Shown: one piece after another, positions 41,187 through 48,456 of the stretch
Layout: each line of letters opens with the position of its first letter
How positions within the stretch are numbered: the first letter of the stretch is position 1
Origin: Roseibium sp. MMSF_3412
GTDB lineage: Bacteria > Pseudomonadota > Alphaproteobacteria > Rhizobiales > Stappiaceae
DNA length: 64,000 nt
Assembly: GCF_030733265.1 (NCBI RefSeq)
Contig: NZ_JASHJI010000018.1
Coordinates: 1-64,000, forward strand
Direction: 5' to 3'
Program-made: the position numbers and the translations under genes
The notes under the pieces: generated by a model
Told to the model about the DNA's origin: nothing
Databases searched by the model: none
What the model saw: the letters and a program-made list of their open reading frames with translations, nothing else

Positions 41187-44165
41187 ATGGAATATGTCGT
41201 TAATAGTCAGGCAGAGTTGAACGAGGCACTCAACAACGCGGTTGCTGGCGACAGCATCGTCCTCGCCAAGATAGATGACAGCTACACCATCCGCATGCAT
41301 GACATGGACTTCGCTGGTGAAGGAATATCGATCTCCTCCCAGGATCCGAACGACATGGCGATTGTCGACACGATCCATCTGACCGCGTCTTCAAACATTC
41401 ATTTTTCACATCTCGATGTGAACTCCCACACCTACGATTCTGGGCGTGCCGACTGGCTGACCGACGTATATGTCACCGACAGCAGCGACATCTCGCTTTC
41501 CAACTCGGTGTTCTCGGGAGACGCGACCGAAGCCCGGTTGACAGCGGACAGTTACGGTGCGGAGTCCTTTGCCACAATCCGGGAATCGGATGGCTTTGTC
41601 CTCGAGAACAACACCATTTCGAACTACAATTTCGGGCTGCTTCTGTTGGAGACCACCGACGTAACGGTCAACAACAATGAATTTCACAGCCTGCAGGGCG
41701 ATCCGATCCGGATGGGTGGCGTCCAGAACGTGGATATCACCAACAACAACATTCATGACCTGCTGGGTACGGACGAGAGTCTGAACCACATGGACATGAT
41801 CCAGATCTGGTCGACGTCCACGACCCTCGTCACGAGCGATGTCACGATCTCCGGCAACATCCTGGATGCCGGCAACGGCGTTGCCTCGCAGAGCATCTTC
41901 ATCCGCAACGAGAAGGTTGACACGTCGGAGAACGCCAACCTCGAGTATTACTATTCGAACATCACAATCGAAGACAACCTGATCTACAATGGTCATTTGC
42001 ATGGCATCACCGTTGGAGAAACGAACGGTCTTGTGATCAACAACAACACGCTGGTGACCAACCCGCAATCGAGCATGATTGTCGCAGGCGGGGAAAAGAA
42101 CGTTACTTACAACCCTGCCATCAACGTTGCCAGCTCCTCGACCGGCGTGACGATCACGGACAACGTTACCTCCGCCGTCACGGCACCGGACAGCGCCAAC
42201 GTTTCCGGCAACTACCTTGTCGACTACGTCAACCAGTCGGCCGACAATTACGTTGGCAACGTGCTGGTGTTTGCGCAGAACGGCGGTGATCTGTCGCTTG
42301 ATGACTTGAAGTTCAACCCTGACGGCCCGCTGGGTTCTTCCGATATCGGCGCCAAGGTGTCGCAGTTCGACGATACGCCGGACGCTCTTACGCCTGTCGT
42401 CACATTGGAGAAGGTGAGCGGCCTCGAACAGGTCTTGAACCTCAGCGCTGACTATACAGCGGACGCGAATGGCTTTGTCGACGCGTCCGATGCGACATTC
42501 ACGTGGACATTCGAAGACGGCACCGTCTTGAGTGGCCAGACGGTCCAGGTTGCGTTCGAGCAAGCCGGTGAGTTGAGCGTGAGCCTTACGGTCGAGACAG
42601 ACGGCGAGAAGGTCACTGTTGAAAAGACCGTCCATGTGGAAGACCCGGTCATTTTCTCCATCAGTGCTGACAACGGAGTCGTTGAAGACAGCTCTTCCAA
42701 TGATGTTGATTTTGTCGCCAAAACCGTGTCCGACACAATCCATATCGGCGACGGCTCCACCTTCGAGGTGACCCGGAACAACTCAGAGATTTACAGCCTC
42801 GAGCAGTTCACGTTGAGTTTCGACATGAAGCGCGACGCGGTGTCCGGTCTTGCTGAAACAGTCGCCATGCTGCACCAGTCCATGTCGCTGAAACTGACGG
42901 ATGACGGGGAACTTAGTCTGGGACTGACCAACAATGAGGGGGATCGGTTCGAACTGGTTTCCTCGGGCGCGGATTTGAACGACACCGGCTGGCACAATGT
43001 CGTTCTGAGTTTCGACGGCATTGCCGGCAACCTTGAATTATATGTCGACGGCAACAAGGTCGGCGAAATGGAGGCCGACGGTTCGACCAAGAACAAGGAA
43101 TACTGGGGGCTTGTGTTCGGCAATCCCTGGAAGTCCGGCAACGGCTTCAAGGGAGAACTCGACAACATCAAGATGACGTCCGATCCTTATACGACGCCAC
43201 AAGTCTCGCCGCCCGACATTTCGGATCCGGACGAACCGGTCGATGAGCCTGTCATCCTCAAGTTCACCGATGACGACGATGCGGGCACCGGTATCCGGGT
43301 GAGCGACTACGATGACTATGTCCAGGACAAGGGCACGGTGGCAGTCTCGAGCGAAGGTGAGAGCATCACACTCTACGGGAATGCCTGGAAGGTCCTCGAT
43401 ATTGAAACGAATATCGACTCAGACACGGTGATCAGCTTCGACTTTGAAGCGGACATCATGGGTGAGATCTTTGCCCTCGGCTTCGTGAAAGACGGCAAGC
43501 TCCTGCAGGAGAACGTTGTTCAGTTTGGAGGCACGCAAGACTGGGGTCATCAGTATGGCGACCAGTACACGACAGCAGGCGTCTCCCAACGATTTGATCT
43601 GATGGTCGGACAATACCTTGAGGGGACGGTCGACCAGATCGTTCTGATTGCGGACAACGACGCCTATGGCGGCGGTACGACCAATTTCTCGAATATCTCG
43701 ATCGCGGCAGAAAGCAACGAACTCGAGGTAAGTGGCGTCCAATATGACATCAAAAGCTACGAGGCCGGCGTTCAGGACTTCGGTTTGAGCGAAGTCAGCG
43801 AAGACGGCTCGGAAATTACGCTCACGGGCAACGCCTGGAAGCAGATCGAAAAAGATATCGTTATTGATGAGGACACGCTGCTTTCCTTCAACTTCGATTC
43901 CCGGAACGAGGCCGAGATTTACGCGATCGGTTTCCTGAAGGACGGCAAGGTCGAGGAAGACCACGTCTTTGAACTGGAAGGAACTCAGAACTGGGGAATA
44001 CAGGACCTCTTCAACGAAGGCGATGACGGCTTGTTCAATATCAATGTTGGAGACTACTTCCAGGGAGAGTTTGACGGGCTCGTTTTGATTGCAGACGATG
44101 ATCGGAAGAAAGACGCGGACGCAACGTTCTCGAACATCTCAATCGGCGACTGGGACCTGGCCTGA
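41187..44165 (+). CDS. Giant beta-helix/PKD/LamG secreted protein, copy A
   Basis: 992 residues. Residues 1-330 form a right-handed beta-helix with repeated asparagine turns (LENNTI, ITNNNI, INNNTL); about 400-490 is PKD-like (ATFTWTFEDGTVLSGQ); about 495-670 is a LamG/concanavalin fold (GWHNVVLSFDGI, LYVDGNKVGEM); about 690-992 holds two tandem copies of a beta-sandwich with the motif GNAWK and GTQxWG. No Sec signal is present, but the end (SIGDWDLA) resembles type I secretion C-termini, as in rhizobial PlyA-type glycanases. It is 3 kb of near-repeat with the inverted copy at 48457-51456. A polysaccharide-binding or -modifying role is inferred. Confidence 0.85.
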   Translation: MEYVVNSQAELNEALNNAVAGDSIVLAKIDDSYTIRMHDMDFAGEGISISSQDPNDMAIVDTIHLTASSNIHFSHLDVNSHTYDSGRADWLTDVYVTDSSDISLSNSVFSGDATEARLTADSYGAESFATIRESDGFVLENNTISNYNFGLLLLETTDVTVNNNEFHSLQGDPIRMGGVQNVDITNNNIHDLLGTDESLNHMDMIQIWSTSTTLVTSDVTISGNILDAGNGVASQSIFIRNEKVDTSENANLEYYYSNITIEDNLIYNGHLHGITVGETNGLVINNNTLVTNPQSSMIVAGGEKNVTYNPAINVASSSTGVTITDNVTSAVTAPDSANVSGNYLVDYVNQSADNYVGNVLVFAQNGGDLSLDDLKFNPDGPLGSSDIGAKVSQFDDTPDALTPVVTLEKVSGLEQVLNLSADYTADANGFVDASDATFTWTFEDGTVLSGQTVQVAFEQAGELSVSLTVETDGEKVTVEKTVHVEDPVIFSISADNGVVEDSSSNDVDFVAKTVSDTIHIGDGSTFEVTRNNSEIYSLEQFTLSFDMKRDAVSGLAETVAMLHQSMSLKLTDDGELSLGLTNNEGDRFELVSSGADLNDTGWHNVVLSFDGIAGNLELYVDGNKVGEMEADGSTKNKEYWGLVFGNPWKSGNGFKGELDNIKMTSDPYTTPQVSPPDISDPDEPVDEPVILKFTDDDDAGTGIRVSDYDDYVQDKGTVAVSSEGESITLYGNAWKVLDIETNIDSDTVISFDFEADIMGEIFALGFVKDGKLLQENVVQFGGTQDWGHQYGDQYTTAGVSQRFDLMVGQYLEGTVDQIVLIADNDAYGGGTTNFSNISIAAESNELEVSGVQYDIKSYEAGVQDFGLSEVSEDGSEITLTGNAWKQIEKDIVIDEDTLLSFNFDSRNEAEIYAIGFLKDGKVEEDHVFELEGTQNWGIQDLFNEGDDGLFNINVGDYFQGEFDGLVLIADDDRKKDADATFSNISIGDWDLA

Positions 44166-44604
44166 CCAACTCGGCATCCGAAATCCGTTACCTTGTGCAG
44201 AACCACCCGGCAACACTGTTGCCGGGTGGTTTGCTTCTCAAGCTCGTTTCGCGGTCTGCGCAATTTCTATCGGCGGACTGTTGCCCTTCCTGACAGCCGA
44301 GCGAAGAAGGCACCTGCATGAGCGCGGGAGACTGGTTGATGGACCCGCAAATGAGGCCGAGATGGTTTGGACCTGACCGGATTTCGTCATTCACATGCCA
44401 TTTCAGTCGAATTTATGGGCCCATCTCCTTAGGATCATGCAGTGCAATTAATCCTAAACGAACATCACATAAACCGGTGTTGATCTCCTTTGGTCCCAAA
44501 ATGTATTAAGTGCAAGCCGGCGCGCCAAGTTGGTGCCGTCCGTGGTGTTTCAAAACGGCAGAATGTCAAAATCGATTTCCTCCCGCATGCCAACAGACTA
44601 AGCG
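44166..44604. other. Intergenic region after beta-helix copy A
   Basis: Apart from the terminator at 44201-44233, I see no gene or repeat in these 439 bases. The start region of the next glycosyltransferase lacks an obvious promoter match. Confidence 0.5.
44201..44233 (+). terminator. Strong Rho-independent terminator after copy A
   Basis: AACCACCCGGCAA pairs perfectly with TTGCCGGGTGGTT around a five-base loop (CACTG), giving a 13-bp GC-rich stem followed by a T-rich stretch. It ends the transcript of the giant beta-helix gene and insulates the downstream glycosyltransferase. Confidence 0.85.
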
Positions 44605-45567
44605 ATGGATATCATTGGTGAGGCCCCAGACGTGGAACTTTCGATTGTTATTCCTCTCTTCAATCGCGCGGATCTGATCGGCGCCTGCATTGAAAGACTG
44701 CCGATCTCCTCCGGCGTTGAACTGATCATCGTTGACGACGGGTCAAGTGACGGCTCTGCAGAGGCCGCCAGAGCGGCAATCTCAAAACATCCGGCAAAGG
44801 ATCAGATACGCCTTATCGAGCAGGAAAACGCCGGTCCGGGTGCGGCACGGAACAAGGGTGCGGCGTCTGCGGCGGGCGACTGGCTGGGGTTTCTCGATAG
44901 TGACGACCTTTGGGCACGGGAAACGGTCGCCGATGTCGTCAGCGCAAAAAAGCATCATCCGGACACCATCATGATGTTTTTGCAGACCAGGGATTTTGTG
45001 ACGGATCAGGGACCGCCCGGAGACGATCCGCGAAAAACGGATGTCGTGAGACACGACCGCTTCCTGGCGGCCGTCGAGCAAGAAGAAGACATGCGATTTG
45101 CCTCGTGCAACGTCGTTGTTCGTAAAGATGTTTTTCAAAGCCTCGGCGGGTTCACCGGCGATGTTTTGTGTAGCGAAGACAGCGATTTGTTTTTGAGAGC
45201 GGATCGCCACGGGCCGGTATTGTGCCTGACGGGGCCCTGGCGCGTAGCGCACCGGGTTGGGGAAAATGATTCCCTAAGCTTGAATGCGCCTAAGGTCATC
45301 CAGGGTTACGAGTTCATGCTTGCTCAGGACACTAAGGGCGAATATGGCCAGAGCGACAGTCTCAAGGAAGCGTTTTTTTCCAAGGCTTCGGTTTATACGA
45401 TCAGGGTCGCATTCGCCTGCGGATACGTGGCAACCGCCTACAAGCTTTTCTTCCGGGATTTTGGAAGGATTTCCCGGCCAACAACGAGGCACTGGGTCTG
45501 GCGTTTGCCCCTGACACCGTTGCTCAGTCTGATCAGACCCAAGAGTTTTCCGATGCGATGGAAGTGA
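44605..45567 (+). CDS. Glycosyltransferase family 2
   Basis: A 320-residue GT2 protein with VELSIVIPLFNRADLI, IIVDDGSSDGS, the ENAGPGAARNKGA segment and the metal-binding FLDSDDLWARE. A C-terminal basic region with LPLTPLLSLIRPKSF may associate with the membrane. It opens the four-gene plus-strand cassette lying between the two giant beta-helix copies. Donor sugar unknown. Confidence 0.9.
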   Translation: MDIIGEAPDVELSIVIPLFNRADLIGACIERLPISSGVELIIVDDGSSDGSAEAARAAISKHPAKDQIRLIEQENAGPGAARNKGAASAAGDWLGFLDSDDLWARETVADVVSAKKHHPDTIMMFLQTRDFVTDQGPPGDDPRKTDVVRHDRFLAAVEQEEDMRFASCNVVVRKDVFQSLGGFTGDVLCSEDSDLFLRADRHGPVLCLTGPWRVAHRVGENDSLSLNAPKVIQGYEFMLAQDTKGEYGQSDSLKEAFFSKASVYTIRVAFACGYVATAYKLFFRDFGRISRPTTRHWVWRLPLTPLLSLIRPKSFPMRWK

Positions 45568-45713
45568 GCAGAGCCATTTTGATGCGACACAAATCCGCCG
45601 TAGCCGTCAGGGGGACATTCCTCATCGCAGGAGCGATCTGTTCCTGATCCTCAAACCAAGCCAGGGGTCTTTGACGTCTGCGAGCGAATTCCAAAAGAAT
45701 TGGATGTAAATAC

Positions 45714-46631
45714 ATGGACTTGTTCTACTATCACGACAAGGCGGGCAATTTTGGTGACGACCTGAACGCCTGGCTTTGGGACGAACTCCTGCCTGAGTTC
45801 AGGGACATGGATCCCGGCGTGACACTGGTCGGCGTGGGAACAATCCTGAACAAAGACCTCGATTTGCCGAGCACGAAAAAGCTGGTTGTCGGTTCAGGCT
45901 GCGGATATGGAAATCTGCCGGAATTTGACGACGAGGACGGCTGGGATATCCGGTGTGTGCGTGGTCCTAAAACCGCAAAGCAGTTGGGCCTCGATCCGGA
46001 GTTGGGTGTCCTTGATCCGGCAATGATGATCCCCTTGTTGCCTGAGTTCGCGGGCATCGAAAAGAGCGCTGACAGCGTCATTTTTATCCCGCACCATTCC
46101 ACGGCTGAGCGGCACCCATGGAGCGACATTCTGCGTGGTTCAGGTATTGACTTCACGTCGCCACGCGGTGAAGCAAAGGAAGTGATCAGGAAAATTGCCG
46201 GCGCGCGCCTGGTACTTGCTGAATCCATGCATGCCGCAATCCTTGCAGATGCCTTTCGCACTCCATGGATTCCGGTCTCGCTTTCCGACACGTTCAACCA
46301 CTTCAAATGGAACGACTTCGCCCAGTCGCTTGGCATCGACCTGAAGGTGATTGAGCTTTTTCCTGAAATCGCAAAGATCAAAACATTGCTGGGCCGGTCT
46401 CCTGCGCACCAGGGTTCGCCCGGAGCAGGGTCAGCGCAAAGCCGACCGGCAACGGCGCCGGCTCCTGGGTGGCGTCGAGCGATACGAATTCGGATTGAAC
46501 GACTGTTGCTGCGAGGCAGAATGAAGAATGTGTTGGGTACGCGGCCAACTCTGAGTGACGAAAACACTCTCAGATCAAAGCAGGAAAAGCTCCAGGCAAT
46601 CCTTGATGTGATCCGTAATGACTATTCATGA
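45714..46631 (+). CDS. Polysaccharide pyruvyl transferase family protein
   Basis: A 305-residue protein starting MDLFYYHDKAGNFGDDLNAWLWD, the N-terminal pattern of pyruvyl transferases that add ketal-linked pyruvate from PEP to exopolysaccharide sugars. Further support comes from VGSGCGYGN, RCVRGPKTA and LAESMHAAILADAFRTPWIPV. The C-terminal 85 residues are low-complexity and basic, outside the domain. Pyruvylation would give the polymer acidic groups. Same strand as the glycosyltransferase 146 bases upstream. Confidence 0.88.
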   Translation: MDLFYYHDKAGNFGDDLNAWLWDELLPEFRDMDPGVTLVGVGTILNKDLDLPSTKKLVVGSGCGYGNLPEFDDEDGWDIRCVRGPKTAKQLGLDPELGVLDPAMMIPLLPEFAGIEKSADSVIFIPHHSTAERHPWSDILRGSGIDFTSPRGEAKEVIRKIAGARLVLAESMHAAILADAFRTPWIPVSLSDTFNHFKWNDFAQSLGIDLKVIELFPEIAKIKTLLGRSPAHQGSPGAGSAQSRPATAPAPGWRRAIRIRIERLLLRGRMKNVLGTRPTLSDENTLRSKQEKLQAILDVIRNDYS

Positions 46632-46983
46632 GCCCCGCAAGGCATCTGCGGCGTAAAGACCCTGAACGCCGCGCAGGCAAAAAGCCCGATGCGAACCGAG
46701 CCACTATTGAAGGGCGTTGTGGTGGCGGGGACCGGCGGCTTAAAGAGGCAAGGAAGCACACATCCATTTGTTCGCTTGACCGCCGGGCTGAGCCGAGCGG
46801 CACAGTCTGAACGTATCAGGCTTCGGCAAGGCTCAGGTTGAAGATGACCCATAGGCAACTCAATTGCCATTGATATGCAGGCGATGAAGCGGCTGCAGCG
46901 CGGAAGACGGACGACTGTTACATTCGGGTGCGCCCATGCTACCCTAAGCCCAACCTCGCTTTAACGACGGGAACAACTGGTCA
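46632..46983. other. Intergenic region before the SGNH gene
   Basis: A 352-base stretch without a supported gene. I recognised no terminator, RNA or repeat in it. Confidence 0.45.
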
Positions 46984-47700
46984 GTGAAGCAAATCATCGC
47001 GTGCGAGGCATTTGAAAAAGGTCTTTTTCTGGTCCTGTCGAGAAGCAGGATTTTGCACACACTTCTGGCATTTCTTAGCTTGTTGAATGTGTGCCGGGCC
47101 GAGATCGGACAGCACGAGGCGGACGACGGCTTGAAAGTTGTAGCGTTCGGTACATCATTTACGTCGCGCGCACTTTGGCCGGAGCAACTGGAACAATTGC
47201 TGACAGAGTGCACTGACCAGGATGTGACCGTCACCAAGGTGGCCAGGGCAGGGGCAACGTCGGATTGGGCCCTGAAAAACCTAGCTTCCGTTGTGGCAGA
47301 AAAACCGGACGTCGTCGTGATTGAATTCTACATAAACGACGCGGCGCTTAACAGGGCCATGCTGCCATCGACGAGCAGTGAAAATTTTTCGAAGATACTC
47401 AAGGCATTACGTTCGGATTTGCCTAACGCACGGGTGATCGTGACTGTCGCACACACACCTTGGGGCGTGAGCAACTGGGCGCGCCCGTTCCTTCAGTCGT
47501 ACATTTCCGCGCATCTCGATGCCGCGGCGGCTTTGGACCTTGAGGTCATCGATTTTTCAGCGAAATGGGCAGCCTTCCCCAGGCGATCCCTTGAACAACT
47601 GATCCCGGACGGACTTCACGCCGACCCATCGGCGGAAGCTGAACTCATGGTCCCTGTTCTCGCGAACGCCATCGCTCCGCTGGAGTGCCAGGACGGCTGA
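46984..47700 (+). CDS. Exported SGNH/GDSL-family hydrolase (esterase or O-acyl hydrolase)
   Basis: A 238-residue protein with a hydrophobic export segment (about residues 23-39) and the SGNH blocks: nucleophile Ser58 in GTSFTSRA, Gly90 in ARAGAT, Asn119 in FYINDAA, and Asp209/His212 in PDGLHAD. It would remove or transfer acyl groups on a polysaccharide in the periplasm. Start is GTG at 46984; no in-frame ATG precedes the export segment. Pairs logically with the acyltransferase encoded next. Confidence 0.82.
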   Translation: MKQIIACEAFEKGLFLVLSRSRILHTLLAFLSLLNVCRAEIGQHEADDGLKVVAFGTSFTSRALWPEQLEQLLTECTDQDVTVTKVARAGATSDWALKNLASVVAEKPDVVVIEFYINDAALNRAMLPSTSSENFSKILKALRSDLPNARVIVTVAHTPWGVSNWARPFLQSYISAHLDAAAALDLEVIDFSAKWAAFPRRSLEQLIPDGLHADPSAEAELMVPVLANAIAPLECQDG

Positions 47701-47892
47701 CTGAAGGAAAGCCGCTTCCGGCAAGGTGGTGGCATGGAAGTTGAAACGAACAAAAGACTGAAATTTAATGTATTGGTATCGAAGATGCCTTATCGATTTT
47801 TCGGAAGTCTATAGCAGTAAGCCAGGATCGGAAATGGCACTATTTTTTAGTCTCCGATACTGGTGCGTTGTAAACAGAAAGTGTTTGTGTTG

Positions 47893-48339
47893 ATGTTCAA
47901 GTCATTGAATCAATTCATCCGTCTTCAAAGAGCGCTGGTCGCCATCAAACGTCAGTATCTCGTGAAAGTCTGGGGGATGAATATTCATCCGACAGTCGTT
48001 ATGTCGTTGAGTGCCCGTCTGGATAAAACGAACCCTGGTGGTATTCACATAGGGGAAGGGACATACATCGCGTTCGACGCAGCAATACTTGCACATGACA
48101 TGACGCGGGCGATGAAAGTGGACACGCGGATTGGCAAAAACTGCTTCATCGGCGCAAGAAGTATCATCTTGCCGGGCATCGAGATCGGCGACAGTTGTGT
48201 GGTCGGGTCAGGCAGTGTTGTCACCAAGAGCATACCGGCCGGGTGCGCGGTCGCAGGAAACCCGGCCAAGATTCTCCGCGAGAACATTGAAACGCTCAAG
48301 TTCGGTCGTCTCAAGGACAAGGTGCCCGAAGAAAAGTAG
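47893..48339 (+). CDS. Hexapeptide-repeat acyltransferase (left-handed beta-helix, LbetaH)
   Basis: A 148-residue protein of the maltose O-acetyltransferase/WbbJ type, with hexapeptide repeats such as IGKNCFIGARSIILPGIEIGDSCVVGSGSVVTKSIPAG and the closing VAGNPAKIL. It probably acetylates a sugar of the repeat unit from acetyl-CoA. The ATG at 47893 is chosen; a GTG at 47863 is in frame. Last gene of the plus-strand cassette, convergent with beta-helix copy B. Confidence 0.88.
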   Translation: MFKSLNQFIRLQRALVAIKRQYLVKVWGMNIHPTVVMSLSARLDKTNPGGIHIGEGTYIAFDAAILAHDMTRAMKVDTRIGKNCFIGARSIILPGIEIGDSCVVGSGSVVTKSIPAGCAVAGNPAKILRENIETLKFGRLKDKVPEEK

Positions 48340-48456
48340 AGAAGGCGGGAAGGGCACTTACGCAAGCACCTGCATCTCCCCAACATCCTCTGCTGCCCTC
48401 ATCGTGAGGTGAATACCGGGCGGACAGCCGTCAGTTCTCGGCCATGGCCTTGAGCG

